Shown: positions 17,995-29,176, counted from the first letter of the stretch. The stretch is 64,000 nt of DNA from CALBZE01 sp036381255 (GCA_036381255.1 DASVDG010000131.1:3275-67274); one strand, 5' to 3'. A program made the numbers and translations. Notes: generated by a model from the letters alone, not told the origin.

Positions 17995-19224
17995 TCAGGA
18001 CCGCAGACGCGGGTCCAGCGCGTCCCGCAGGCCGTCGCCCAGCAGGTTGAACGCGAGTACGGTCACCACGATCGTGAGGCCGGGGAACGTGGCGACCCAC
18101 CAGGCGCTGATCAGCGTCTCGCGGCCGTCGGCGACCATGTTGCCCCACGTCGGCGTGGGCGGCGCGACGCCGAGCCCGAGGAACGAGAGCCCGGCTTCGA
18201 GCACGATCGTGTTGCCGATGCCGAGCGTCGCGGCGACGATCACGGGCGCGATCACGTTCGGTACGAGGTGCCGCAGGATGATGCGGGACCGGCTGAACCC
18301 CAGCGCGCGGGCGGCGGTCACGAACTCGCGCTCTCGCAGACTCAGCACCTCGCCCCGCACGATCCGGGCGGTGCCCGGCCACTGCGTCAACCCGAGCACG
18401 GTGATGATGAGCACGAGGCTCGGGCTGAACAACGCGATGATCATGATCAGGAGGACGAGGCGCGGGAACGCGAGCACCATGTCCGTGAAGCGCATGATCG
18501 CGGCGTCGACGCGGCCGCCGATGTAGCCGGCGATCGCGCCGAGAAGCGTCCCGATCGTGATCGCGATGGCGACGGCGACGAACGCGATCGAGAGCGACAT
18601 GCGCGCGCCGAAGATGATGCGGCTGAGCACGTCGCGCCCGAACCGGTCGGTGCCGAGCGGGTGCGCCGCCGAAGGCGGCAGGAATCCGGTCCGCACGATG
18701 TCCTGCTGCGCGATCGGATCGTAGGGCGCGATCAACGGCGCCAGCAGTGCGATGAGGTAGAGGAGCCCGATGATGGCGAGCCCGGTCATCGCGAGCCGGT
18801 CGCGGCGGAGCAGGCGCGCGGCGATGCGCCACTGCGAGTCGCCGCCGGGCGCGGCGCGGCGCGGGCGGGCCCGGAGATCGCGCAACGCGCGGAACCAGAC
18901 GGCCGCGAGCGCGAGCGCGAGCGTCGCCACGGCGACGTAGTCGTCGAGCGAGCCGTCGCGGGCGACGGCGGCGATGCGGTCACCGGCGAAGACGGCGACG
19001 GCGAGGAGCGCGCCCCAGGCGAGGAGCAGGAGCATGCCGCGGCCCCAGGCACCGATGAGGAGGTGGCCGCTCCCCGGCAGGACGACGGAGAGGAGGCGGG
19101 CGAGCGCCGGCGCCTCCGCCGGCGGCTCGAGGCCGTAGGCGCCCTCCTCCTCCGCCGGCACCGGGACCGGCTCCGGCGGCATCGACTCGGCATCGCCGAT
19201 CAGGTGTCGGTGTGGTTCCGCCAT
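17995..19224 (-). CDS. OppC/DppC-family permease with an extra N-terminal membrane domain
   Basis: 409 aa inner-membrane permease. Residues ~140-409 are a normal OppC/DppC permease: LAMTGLAIIGLLYLIALLAPLIAPYDP, HPLGTDRFGRDVLSRIIFGARMS, five further TM segments and the EAA loop REREFVTAARALGFSRSRIILRHLVPN. Ahead of it lies an unusual ~130-residue extension: a Pro/Glu-rich soluble start, then ARLLSVVLPGSGHLLIGAWG with a hydrophobic hairpin (~45-80) and another TM (~95-115), then a basic linker RALRDLRARPRR. The PGSGHLLIGAW piece recalls TM2/DUF-type membrane proteins. The ATG at 19224 lies 10 nt after the OppB stop with GAGGGG upstream, so the extension is within the most likely start. Confidence 0.93.
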   Translation of the reverse strand: MAEPHRHLIGDAESMPPEPVPVPAEEEGAYGLEPPAEAPALARLLSVVLPGSGHLLIGAWGRGMLLLLAWGALLAVAVFAGDRIAAVARDGSLDDYVAVATLALALAAVWFRALRDLRARPRRAAPGGDSQWRIAARLLRRDRLAMTGLAIIGLLYLIALLAPLIAPYDPIAQQDIVRTGFLPPSAAHPLGTDRFGRDVLSRIIFGARMSLSIAFVAVAIAITIGTLLGAIAGYIGGRVDAAIMRFTDMVLAFPRLVLLIMIIALFSPSLVLIITVLGLTQWPGTARIVRGEVLSLREREFVTAARALGFSRSRIILRHLVPNVIAPVIVAATLGIGNTIVLEAGLSFLGLGVAPPTPTWGNMVADGRETLISAWWVATFPGLTIVVTVLAFNLLGDGLRDALDPRLRS

Positions 19225-19234
19225 GGCCGGCCCC

Positions 19235-20218
19235 TCAATCGTACCGGATGCGCGGGTCGACGGCCGCGTAGAGCAGGTCCGCGACGAGGCTGCCCAGGAC
19301 GACCATCCCCGCGAAGAAGAAGCTGGTCGCCATGACGACGGGGTAATCGCGCTCGAAGATGGCCTCGACGATGACGCGGCCCATCCCGGGCCAGGCGAAG
19401 ATGACCTCGACGAAGACGGCGCCGCTGAAGAGGAACGGCAGGTAGAGGCCGAGCAGCGTGATCACGGGGATCAGCGAGTTGCGGAGCGCGTGCTTGAGGA
19501 TCACGGTGCGTTCCGGCAGCCCCTTCGCCCGGGCGGTGCGGATGTAGTCCTGGCGCACGACTTCGAGCATCTGGCCGCGCGTGTAGCGCGCGATCCCCGC
19601 GGCGAGCACGAGCGTCAGCGTGGCCACGGGGAGGACCATGTGCGCGAGCCGGTCGACGATGCGCTCGCCGAGCGGGAGGTAGTCGTACTCGATGCTCGTG
19701 ACGCCGGTGGGCGGCAGCGAGATCGGCCACCCCCACTCGTAGGCCTTCAGCGCGAAGACGAGCATCAGCATGAGCCCGAGCCAGAACGACGGCATCGAGT
19801 AGAAGAACAGCGAGGTGACGCTGAGCGAGCGGTCGAGCGCGGAATGCTGGCGCACGGCCTGGAGCACGCCGACCGCGATCCCGAGCAGGAAGACCAGGAC
19901 CAGCGACGCGCCGGCGAGGATGAGCGTGTTGGGCAGCGCGTCCAGGATGACGTCGATCACCGGCCGGCTCTGGCCGAAGGAGTAGCCGAAGTTGCCGGTC
20001 ATGAAGGAGCCGATCCACCGGATGTACTGGATGTGGAGCGGCTGGTCGAGTCCGAAGTTGCGGCGGAGCTGCTCGATGACCTCCGGTGAGACGCCCGGGC
20101 TGACGTAGTACGCGGTCGGATCGCCGGGCGCCAGGTGCAGCACCGCGAAGATGAGCGTGGCGACGCCGAGCAGCAGCGGGATCGCGCCGAGAACGCGTCG
20201 GATCAGGTAGGCGGTCAT
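19235..20218 (-). CDS. OppB/DppB-family permease
   Basis: 327 aa inner-membrane permease, normal length. N-terminal LIRRVLGAIPLLLGVATLIFAVLHLAPGDP, followed by the periplasmic YYVSPGVSPEVIEQLRRNFGLDQPLHIQYIRWI region typical of OppB. After it come five more TM segments with the EAA loop VRQDYIRTARAKGLPERTVILKHALRNSLIP and the ending VDPRIRYD. It forms the channel with the OppC-type protein encoded 10 nt downstream and receives substrate from the lipoprotein encoded 45 nt upstream. Confidence 0.96.
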   Translation of the reverse strand: MTAYLIRRVLGAIPLLLGVATLIFAVLHLAPGDPTAYYVSPGVSPEVIEQLRRNFGLDQPLHIQYIRWIGSFMTGNFGYSFGQSRPVIDVILDALPNTLILAGASLVLVFLLGIAVGVLQAVRQHSALDRSLSVTSLFFYSMPSFWLGLMLMLVFALKAYEWGWPISLPPTGVTSIEYDYLPLGERIVDRLAHMVLPVATLTLVLAAGIARYTRGQMLEVVRQDYIRTARAKGLPERTVILKHALRNSLIPVITLLGLYLPFLFSGAVFVEVIFAWPGMGRVIVEAIFERDYPVVMATSFFFAGMVVLGSLVADLLYAAVDPRIRYD

Positions 20219-20263
20219 CGAGGGTCCGGGCCCGGGTTCCTGCTTCGGCCGTGACTCCGGCCG

Positions 20264-21910
20264 CTAGCGCCCGCCGCCGGGCAGCGACCACTCCGCGATG
20301 CTGACGAGCTCGCCGCGCGGGTCCATGACCACGCCCTGCACGTTGCGCCGCGCCGCCGCGAGCTCGTTCAGCCAGAACATGAAGGTGAACGGCTGGTCCT
20401 CGTTCAACAGCTCGGCGAACTCGCGCCAGATGCGGCGGGCCTCGGCGGGGTCGGTCGCCGCGGCGCCGGCCTCGATCAACCGGTCGGCGCGCGGATTCGC
20501 GTACGCACTGCGGTTCGCCGAGCGCGGCACATCGGCCCAGCGGGAGTGGAACAGCGCCATCGGCGCGGATGCGACCTGGAAGTTGTCGAGGACCCAGCTC
20601 GTGAAGACGGCGTCGAAGTCGCGGGCGCGGTGCTGGGCGAGCATCGTCTGGAACTCGACGACGCGGACCTCCGCGGCCACGCCGACCTCGCGGAGCTGCG
20701 CCTGCACCGCCTCGACGATGGAGCGGTTCAGCGGCGCGTCGCTCGTCATGAGCGAGAAGCGGAGCGACGCGCCTCGAGCGTTCTCGCGGATGCCGTCGCC
20801 GTTGCGGTCGACCCAGCCGGCGTCCTCGAGCAGCGCGGCGGCGCGCGCCGGATCGTGGGGGAGCGGCTCGACGTCCGGGTCCAGCGGGCTCCACGGCGGG
20901 ATCGGGCTGACCGCGGGCGTGCCGTAGCCGACGAGGAGCGCCTGGATGATCTCCGGCCGATCGATCGCCAGCGTCATCGCGCGCCGCACGGTCGCGTCCG
21001 TGAACGGCGGCCGGCGGTTGTTCCACCCGATGTAGTAGAAGGTGCGCCCCGGGAAGGCGAAGAGCTCCAGCGCGTCGTCGGCCTCGATCCGCTCCGCCTG
21101 GTCCGGGAAGACCGGGATGTCCACCTGCACGCCGCCGGTCAACAGCTCGGCCAGCATCGTCGGCGCCTCCGGGATGACCCGGAAGAAGATGCGGTCCGGC
21201 AGCGGCGGCCCGCCGAGCGCCTCGGGGAACGCGTCGTTCCGCTCGATCACCAGCAGCTCGTTCGCGCGCCGCTCGACGAAACGGTACGGCCCGCTGCCGA
21301 CCGGCCGGAGGTTGAACGGCGCGGTCCGGAGCTGGTCGGGCGGCACGTTTTCGAGCAGGTGCTTCGGCATCGGCGCCCACCAGAAGTCCTCGATCGCCTG
21401 GGCGTGCGGCCGCACGAAGTCGAAGCGGATCGTGTACGGATCGACGACCGTCGCGCTCTCGACCTGCGACAGATACGCCGAGGCGAGGAGCGAGGCGGTG
21501 ACCGGGTCCTTCGCCAGGTCGAACGTGAACTTCACGTCCTCGGCCGTGACCGGCCGGCCGTCGTGCCAGCGCACGTCCCGCCGCAAGCGGAACACGATCG
21601 CGGTGTCGCCGAGCATCTGCCACGACTCCGCCAGGTACGGCCGCACCTCGAAGTCTTCGTCGTACTGGATGAGCGGGGTGAAGAGCGCGTACTTGATCAG
21701 CTCGTCGGTGTAGATGTCCGTGTTGACCACGGAATTGAACGCGCCGAAGTCCGTGCGCATCCCGACGACGATGCTCCCGCCGCGGGCGCGTCCGCCTTCG
21801 GCGGCGCCGGGCTCGTCGCGGCGGCAGCCGGCGAGCGCCGCCAGCAGGACGAGACACGCCGCCGCGGCGCCGCGGAGGCCGGAAATCCGTCGCACGTCAA
21901 GCCGAAGCAT
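20264..21910 (-). CDS. ABC transporter substrate-binding lipoprotein, SBP family 5 (OppA/DppA-like)
   Basis: 548 aa. Extracytoplasmic receptor that captures peptides (or nickel/opines in relatives) for the downstream permease. Signal peptide with a clear lipobox LAGC, followed by an acidic linker. SBP_bac_5 landmarks: RGGSIVVGMRTDFGAFNSVVNTDIYTDELI, FRLRRDVRWHDGRPVTAEDVKFTF, GSGPYRFVERR, RRAMTLAIDRPEIIQALLVGYGTPAVSPIPP. I chose the ATG at 21910 over the one 18 nt upstream because GGAGGGGTGG sits directly before it. First gene of the importer set, 27 nt after the lipoate-enzyme gene. Confidence 0.95.
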   Translation of the reverse strand: MLRLDVRRISGLRGAAAACLVLLAALAGCRRDEPGAAEGGRARGGSIVVGMRTDFGAFNSVVNTDIYTDELIKYALFTPLIQYDEDFEVRPYLAESWQMLGDTAIVFRLRRDVRWHDGRPVTAEDVKFTFDLAKDPVTASLLASAYLSQVESATVVDPYTIRFDFVRPHAQAIEDFWWAPMPKHLLENVPPDQLRTAPFNLRPVGSGPYRFVERRANELLVIERNDAFPEALGGPPLPDRIFFRVIPEAPTMLAELLTGGVQVDIPVFPDQAERIEADDALELFAFPGRTFYYIGWNNRRPPFTDATVRRAMTLAIDRPEIIQALLVGYGTPAVSPIPPWSPLDPDVEPLPHDPARAAALLEDAGWVDRNGDGIRENARGASLRFSLMTSDAPLNRSIVEAVQAQLREVGVAAEVRVVEFQTMLAQHRARDFDAVFTSWVLDNFQVASAPMALFHSRWADVPRSANRSAYANPRADRLIEAGAAATDPAEARRIWREFAELLNEDQPFTFMFWLNELAAARRNVQGVVMDPRGELVSIAEWSLPGGGR

Positions 21911-21937
21911 CCACCCCTCCGATCCCATCGGGTCCGA

Positions 21938-22729
21938 TCATCGTCGCCACGTCCATTCCTCCGACCGGAAACGGGCCAGGAGAGCACGGGCGCGGTCCGC
22001 GACCGCCGCTTCGAGCGCGCCGTCCTCGAGCCGGACGCCGAGCGCGTCCTCGAAGCCGCCGCGGACCGCGGCGACCAGCGTGTCCCAGGGCGGCACGCGG
22101 CCGAGGATGGCGTCGAGGGCGACGACGCCGGCGGACGCGCCGCGGTCCGGCGCCGCGAGCAGCTCCGCCGCCTCCCGCTGGTCGCCCGCCAGAAGCAGCG
22201 AGCCGTGCTGGAGCAGCGTGCGCCGCTCGGCGCGCTGCGCGCTCCCGACCAGCTTGCGCCCACCCACCACCACCTCGCCCGGCGCGGCGACGTCGAAACA
22301 CGGCGCCGCCCAGTCCGCCCCGCGGCGCCGCCCACCGCGCACCGGCGGCTCCGGCGCGACCTCCGCCGGCACGCCCAGCCGCCGGAGCCCCGCGACCAGC
22401 GCACGATTGATCGCGCGATACGTCTCGCGCGGCGAGCCCAGCACGCCCACGGGGACCACGACCGCGTAGGTCAGCTCCCGGTCGTGGTAGACCGCCATCC
22501 CCCCGGTCGGCCGCCGAACCACGTGGATGCCGCGAGCCGACGCGGCGGTCGCAACTTCGGGGCCAGGCACAGGCTGGTTGCGGCCGAACGACAGGCACGG
22601 CGGCTCCCAACGATACAGGCGGAGGACCGGCCCGCCCCCCGCCTGCACGCGCTCCAGCAGCGCCTGGTCCACCGCCATGTTCTCGGCGCCCGTACGGGGT
22701 CGCTCGTCCGCGATCAGCCGCCAGTGCAT
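21938..22729 (-). CDS. Lipoate-protein ligase A / octanoyltransferase LipM family
   Basis: 263 aa. Attaches lipoate or octanoate to lipoyl domains such as GcvH. BPL/LplA fold motifs: RRPTGGMAVYHDRELTYAVV, GRKLVGSAQRAER and LLQHGSLLL. C144 in APCFDV sits where LipM-type octanoyltransferases have their catalytic Cys. A separate C-terminal ligase accessory domain is not obvious. LipM is thus somewhat more likely than a true ATP-dependent ligase, but I cannot separate them firmly. It starts 44 nt after gcvP, and gcvH lies 4 kb away, an obvious substrate. Confidence 0.87.
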   Translation of the reverse strand: MHWRLIADERPRTGAENMAVDQALLERVQAGGGPVLRLYRWEPPCLSFGRNQPVPGPEVATAASARGIHVVRRPTGGMAVYHDRELTYAVVVPVGVLGSPRETYRAINRALVAGLRRLGVPAEVAPEPPVRGGRRRGADWAAPCFDVAAPGEVVVGGRKLVGSAQRAERRTLLQHGSLLLAGDQREAAELLAAPDRGASAGVVALDAILGRVPPWDTLVAAVRGGFEDALGVRLEDGALEAAVADRARALLARFRSEEWTWRR

Positions 22730-22772
22730 GGTCGCTACGCCAGGCGCGCCCTCGCGGCCGCCACCGCGCCGC

Positions 22773-25667
<2,895 letters not shown>

Positions 25668-25829
25668 TCGTGTCTGCCCCAGAAACGTAAAACGGGCGGC
25701 CTGCCGCGCCCGCCCTTGTGCTGCCCACGCCGCCCCGTGGATACCCCGGCCGGGACGCAAATTTCCACGCGCCGGAGGCGCGGGACCACGACTCCCCGCG
25801 CCCCGGGCGGGTCACGCGGTGCGGCGCGC

Positions 25830-25849
25830 GCCGGCCGCGTGCGGCCGGC
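25830..25849 (-). terminator. GC hairpin just after the UPF0173 gene
   Basis: GCCGGCCGC (25830-25838) pairs with 25841-25849, directly beyond the stop codon at 25851 on the minus strand. No T-tract. A second, weaker hairpin followed by GTTTT lies at 25694-25715, between this and gcvP. Confidence 0.4.
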
Positions 25850-25850
25850 C

Positions 25851-26537
25851 TCAGAATTCGTAGCTCCGGCCGGGCTCCAGGACCACGGTCTCCGCCCGGT
25901 CGCCGACCATCCGCGCGAAGCTCTGCGGGTCCTGGCGGATCAGGTCGAACGTGTTGTAGTGCATCGGGATCACGACGCCGGGCTCGATGAATTCGACGGC
26001 GCGAGCGGCGTCCTCCGGCCCCATTGTGAAGTTGTCGCCGATCGGCAGGAGCGCGACGTCGACCCTGCCCTTCAGCAGCTGCATCTCCACGATCAGCGCC
26101 GTGTCCCCGGCGTGATACAGCCGCTTCCCCTTCAGATCGAGCCAGAAGCCGCCGGGCACCGTCGTGTAGATCCCCTCGGTGTCGCCGGCGACCTGCCCGC
26201 CGTGCAGCGCGGGCGTCATCTTCGCGTAGCCGAACGAGAACGCGTGCCCGCCGCCGATGTGCAGCGCGTGCGTGTTCTTCACGCCCTGCGACTCCGCGAA
26301 CGACACGATCTCGAACGTCGAGACGAGCAGCGCGCCGGTCTTCCGGGCGAGCGCGATCGCGTCGCCGAAGTGATCGAAATGGCCGTGGCTGACGAGGATG
26401 AAGTCCAGCTCGTCGACCTGATCGGTCCCGATGTCCGCGACCGGGTTGTCGTCCAGCCACGGATCGAACATGATCCGCGAGCCCTCGTCCGTCTCCAGCG
26501 TGAAGCAGGAGTGGCCGTGCCAGGTCAGTCGTGCCAT
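25851..26537 (-). CDS. UPF0173 metal-dependent hydrolase (metallo-beta-lactamase fold)
   Basis: 228 aa. The MBL fold begins MARLTWHGHSCFTLET, typical of UPF0173 (UlaG-like lactonase relatives). The metal-binding motif HGHFDH is intact, followed by the later ligands in LYHAGDTALIVEM and VIPMHYNTF. The natural substrate of this family is not settled. Start: the ATG at 26537 has GGAGG 9 nt upstream; the GTG 9 nt further up would overlap that site. It lies between gcvH and gcvP on the same strand, which may only reflect operon convenience. Confidence 0.9.
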   Translation of the reverse strand: MARLTWHGHSCFTLETDEGSRIMFDPWLDDNPVADIGTDQVDELDFILVSHGHFDHFGDAIALARKTGALLVSTFEIVSFAESQGVKNTHALHIGGGHAFSFGYAKMTPALHGGQVAGDTEGIYTTVPGGFWLDLKGKRLYHAGDTALIVEMQLLKGRVDVALLPIGDNFTMGPEDAARAVEFIEPGVVIPMHYNTFDLIRQDPQSFARMVGDRAETVVLEPGRSYEF

Positions 26538-26610
26538 TGCGCTCACCCTCCGCTGAGAACGGCAGGCGGGCGCCGCACCGTGCGACGATCCCGGCCGGCC
26601 GGGAGCAGGG

Positions 26611-27003
26611 TCAGGATTCGCCGATGTGGTCGGCGTACGCCGCTTCGTCGAGGAGCTCGTCCAGCTCCCCGGGGTCGGTGACCCGGAGCTTGATCAGCCA
26701 GCCCTCGCCGTAGGGATCCCGGTTCACGAGGGACGGGTCGGCGTCGAGCGCGTCGTTGACCTCGACGACCTGGCCCGAGGCCGGGCAGTAGAGATCGCTG
26801 ACCGCCTTGACCGCTTCCACGGTCCCGAACACCTCCATCTTCCGGAACTCGTCGCCGACCTTCGGCAGCTCGACGTAGACGATGTCGCCCAGCTCGCCCT
26901 GGGCGTAGTCGGTGATGCCGACGGTGTAGACGGATTCCTCCTCCGTCGGCTTGAGGTACTCGTGCTCCTCGGAGTACAGCAGCTCTGCCGGGATCTCCGA
27001 CAT
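26611..27003 (-). CDS. gcvH: Glycine cleavage system H protein
   Basis: 130 aa, normal length. Lipoyl carrier shuttling the aminomethyl group between P, T and L proteins. The lipoyl-lysine is K66 in TVEAVKAVSDLYCPASG; YTVGITDYAQGELGDIVYVELP and LVNRDPYGEGWLIKL are also characteristic. GGAGGAACG precedes the ATG, and a strong promoter sits 43-71 nt upstream. The UPF0173 gene follows after 73 nt, then gcvP and the lipoate enzyme, so a shared transcript is plausible. Confidence 0.97.
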   Translation of the reverse strand: MSEIPAELLYSEEHEYLKPTEEESVYTVGITDYAQGELGDIVYVELPKVGDEFRKMEVFGTVEAVKAVSDLYCPASGQVVEVNDALDADPSLVNRDPYGEGWLIKLRVTDPGELDELLDEAAYADHIGES

Positions 27004-27045
27004 CGTTCCTCCATCGCCTCTTTCGGATCCGGGGTCAGCGCGGTG

Positions 27046-27074
27046 AGAATAGACGAGGCGCCGCCGAGCGTCAA
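27046..27074 (-). promoter_or_regulatory. Promoter of gcvH
   Basis: Minus strand TTGACG (27069-27074), exactly 17 bp, TATTCT (27046-27051). Predicted 5' UTR of about 36 nt. No glycine riboswitch fits in that short leader. One of the best sigma-70 matches in the window. Confidence 0.65.
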
Positions 27075-27093
27075 GCCCGCGCGGGCGCGGGCA

Positions 27094-27348
27094 TCACGGG
27101 GATTCTTCGGCGTCGGCGCCGCCCGCCCCGGCGAGCTCGCGGAACGCGCTCAGACGACGGAGCACATCGGCGAGGCGATGCAGCTCGGACTCGACGACGC
27201 CGAGCGTTTCCCGGACCTCCGGATCCGTGATGGCCGGGTCGTCGAGCAGGAGCTGGACGTGGCCGAGCGCCGCCGTGAGTGGATTGTTCGCGTCGTGCCG
27301 CACGGCGCGGACCAGTTGCAGCGCGTGCGCCCACCGTGCCTCATCCAT
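27094..27348 (-). CDS. Stand-alone HisKA (dimerisation/phosphoacceptor-like) domain protein
   Basis: 84 aa. Nearly the whole protein looks like a histidine-kinase DHp helical hairpin: an H-box VRHDANNPLTAALGHVQLLL, where His is followed by Asp and the Asn-Pro pair as in kinases, then a second helix EVRETLGVVESELHRLADVLRRLSAF. No ATP-binding HATPase domain, sensor or receiver follows. It could be a phosphotransfer protein, a dimerisation decoy, or a fragment. The ATG at 27348 has CTGGAG 6 nt upstream; the open frame extends further but loses coding character. It ends 20 nt before the gcvH -35 box. Confidence 0.6.
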   Translation of the reverse strand: MDEARWAHALQLVRAVRHDANNPLTAALGHVQLLLDDPAITDPEVRETLGVVESELHRLADVLRRLSAFRELAGAGGADAEESP

Positions 27349-27674
27349 CGGGATCTCCAGGGCAGGACCGGGTGCGACCTCGAGGTACGGGCCCGGGCGC
27401 CTCGGCATCCCCGCGCGGCGCGGGGAATGCCACCCGGACGGGTGCGACCGGCCGCAAGTATACGGCGCGCCCGGGACGCGGATCAAGTCGGGATCCGGCC
27501 GGCCCACTCGTTGCGGAACCTTGGATGGTGCGCTGGAGTATGTGAGTCGACCGTGCCATCCGGCGCGGCCTGGGCCGCCGGCGCCGACCACCAGGAGGCG
27601 GCGACGGTGGACCGCGGGACGCACGAGCCCGCTGGTGTCCAGCCCGATCGTTCATTCAACGAAGGAGGTGATCC

Positions 27675-27737
27675 TTGTCCAGTCCGAGTACCCTGCGCAA
27701 CTTGACACGGGCAAGCGATCGCCGTATCGGCGCCTAG
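27675..27737 (+). CDS. Possible 20-residue peptide with an extended Shine-Dalgarno
   Basis: A TTG-initiated ORF of 20 codons (starts MSSPSTLRNL, ends SDRRIGA). It is preceded by AAGGAGGTGATCC (27662-27674), which is complementary to the whole conserved 3' tail of 16S rRNA, far more than a usual ribosome site. A true intrinsic terminator lies 75 nt after the stop. The RNLTRASDRRIG part resembles the start of PspC-domain proteins, but no PspC body follows in any frame. It may be a small protein, a leader peptide or the remnant of a gene. I see no clear promoter upstream. Confidence 0.3.
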   Translation: MSSPSTLRNLTRASDRRIGA

Positions 27738-27811
27738 CCGACGCGAAGCGGTTCACGTCCGCACCGACGAGTGCCGACACGGCATCGCGTCAGGTTCGCG
27801 GAAGCCCCTAC

Positions 27812-27844
27812 GGCGCCGCCGGGAACTCCGGCGGCGCCGCTTTT
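27812..27844 (+). terminator. Intrinsic terminator
   Basis: 11-bp stem GGCGCCGCCGG (27812-27822) with CCGGCGGCGCC (27828-27838), loop GAACT, then GC and TTTT. Textbook form on the + strand. It must end a short transcript that starts upstream, because the next + gene begins 150 nt later. Confidence 0.8.
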
Positions 27845-27995
27845 GTATGCCGGCGCGGCAGGGCCCGTGATCTGCGGGGTGGTGTGCGACGCCGCGGGAT
27901 GGCCGAGGCTGGCCCGGCACGACGGCGCGCCCTAACTTTCCGCCGCGTGCTATCGTGATGACGCGAACGCAAACGAGAATGAAGGAGTTTGTCCG

Positions 27996-29165
27996 ATGTC
28001 CGTGGTTTCGCCCGAGATGGCGCACGCGCCGTTGACCGCACTTTCGGAGGACGAGGGCATGTTCCGCGACGCCGTCCGGCAGTTCGCGGAAGAGGTGGTC
28101 GCACCGCGGGTGCACGCGATGGACGATGCCGGCGCGATCGATCCCGACCTGCCGCCGCAGCTCTTCGAACTGGGCCTCATGGGCGTCGAGGTCCCCGAAC
28201 GGTGGGGCGGCGCCGGGCTGTCGTTCTTCACCTCCGTCCTCGTCGTCGAGGAGCTCTCGAGGATCGACCCCAGCGTCGGCGTCCTCGTGGACGTGCAGAA
28301 CACCCTCGTCAACAACTGCCTGCTGCGCTGGGGCACGGACGAGCAGAAGGCCCGCTACTTCCCGCGCCTGACGTCGGACACGATCGGGGCGTACGCACTC
28401 TCCGAGGCCGGCTCCGGCTCCGATGCCTTCGCCCTCGCGACCCGCGCCCGCCCCGACGGCGACGACTGGCGCCTCGAGGGCCGCAAGCTCTGGATCACGA
28501 ACGGCGGCGAGGCGGGATTCTTCATCATCTTCGCGAACGCGAACCCGGAGGCCGGCTACCGCGGGATCACGGCGTTCCTCGTCGAGCGGGATTTCCCGGG
28601 CTTCAGCATCGGGAAGAAGGAGGACAAGCTCGGCATCCGCGCGTCATCCACGGTCGAGCTGATCCTGGACGACGTGCGCGTTCCCGCGGAGAACGTGCTG
28701 GGCGCGGTCGGCAACGGCTACAAGATCGCGATCGAGACGCTGAACGAGGGCCGCATCGGCATCGGCGCCCAGATGGTCGGCCTCGCCCAGGGCGCGCTCG
28801 ACCACACGCTGCGCTACGTGAGCGAGCGCGAGCAGTTCGGCAAGGCGATCGCCGAGTTCCAGGGCGTGCAGTTCCAGCTCGCGCAGCTGCGGACGGAGAT
28901 CGAGGCAGCGCGCCTGCTCGTCTACAACGCCGCGCGACTCAAGGATGCCGGCGAGCCGTTCCTCGCGGAGGCGGCCATGGCGAAGCTCTTCTCCTCGCAG
29001 GTCGCGCAGCGCGTCGCCAGCCAGGCGATCGACCTGTTCGGCGGCTACGGGTTCACGCGCGAGTATCCGGTCGAGAAGCTGTACCGCGACTCGAAGATCG
29101 GCACGATCTACGAGGGCACGACGAACATGCAGCTCCAGACGATCGCGAAGCACATGCTGCGGTAG
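27996..29165 (+). CDS. Acyl-CoA dehydrogenase (short/branched-chain type)
   Basis: 389 aa, the usual ACAD length. FAD enzyme that makes the trans-2-enoyl-CoA in fatty-acid or branched amino-acid oxidation. Three-part ACAD fold: N-terminal helices, a middle beta domain with AYALSEAGSGSDAFAL and WITNGGEAGFFIIFAN, and C-terminal helices with RIGIGAQMVGLAQGALDHTLRYVSEREQFGKAI. The catalytic base is E373 in IGTIYEGTTNMQL, the position used by short and medium-chain enzymes. GAAGGAG 8 nt before the ATG. A 10-bp hairpin follows 12 nt after the stop. Confidence 0.95.
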   Translation: MSVVSPEMAHAPLTALSEDEGMFRDAVRQFAEEVVAPRVHAMDDAGAIDPDLPPQLFELGLMGVEVPERWGGAGLSFFTSVLVVEELSRIDPSVGVLVDVQNTLVNNCLLRWGTDEQKARYFPRLTSDTIGAYALSEAGSGSDAFALATRARPDGDDWRLEGRKLWITNGGEAGFFIIFANANPEAGYRGITAFLVERDFPGFSIGKKEDKLGIRASSTVELILDDVRVPAENVLGAVGNGYKIAIETLNEGRIGIGAQMVGLAQGALDHTLRYVSEREQFGKAIAEFQGVQFQLAQLRTEIEAARLLVYNAARLKDAGEPFLAEAAMAKLFSSQVAQRVASQAIDLFGGYGFTREYPVEKLYRDSKIGTIYEGTTNMQLQTIAKHMLR

Positions 29166-29176
29166 CGCGGCGGCGG

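Larger units (their letters stand above)
27349..27995. other. Intergenic region holding a small transcription unit
   Basis: 647 bases between the HisKA protein (-) and acyl-CoA dehydrogenase (+). Apart from the 20-codon ORF with its strong ribosome site and the terminator at 27812-27844, no gene is convincing. The readable frames through it have no homology pattern and run through the terminator stem. Confidence 0.5.

Noticed and set aside
25668..25850. Glycine riboswitch upstream of gcvP
   Set aside because: The leader contains GC hairpins but not the paired conserved elements of a glycine aptamer that I can recognise, and the same is true of the short gcvH leader.
27655..27680. Possible 3' end of a 16S rRNA gene on the minus strand (GGATCACCTCCTT)
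   Set aside because: Nothing rRNA-like lies upstream on that strand. Read on the + strand it is a full-length Shine-Dalgarno in front of a TTG start.
27675..27995. Gene for a PspC-domain protein beginning with RNLTRASDRRIG
   Set aside because: The frame stops after 20 codons and no PspC sequence follows in any frame before the terminator.
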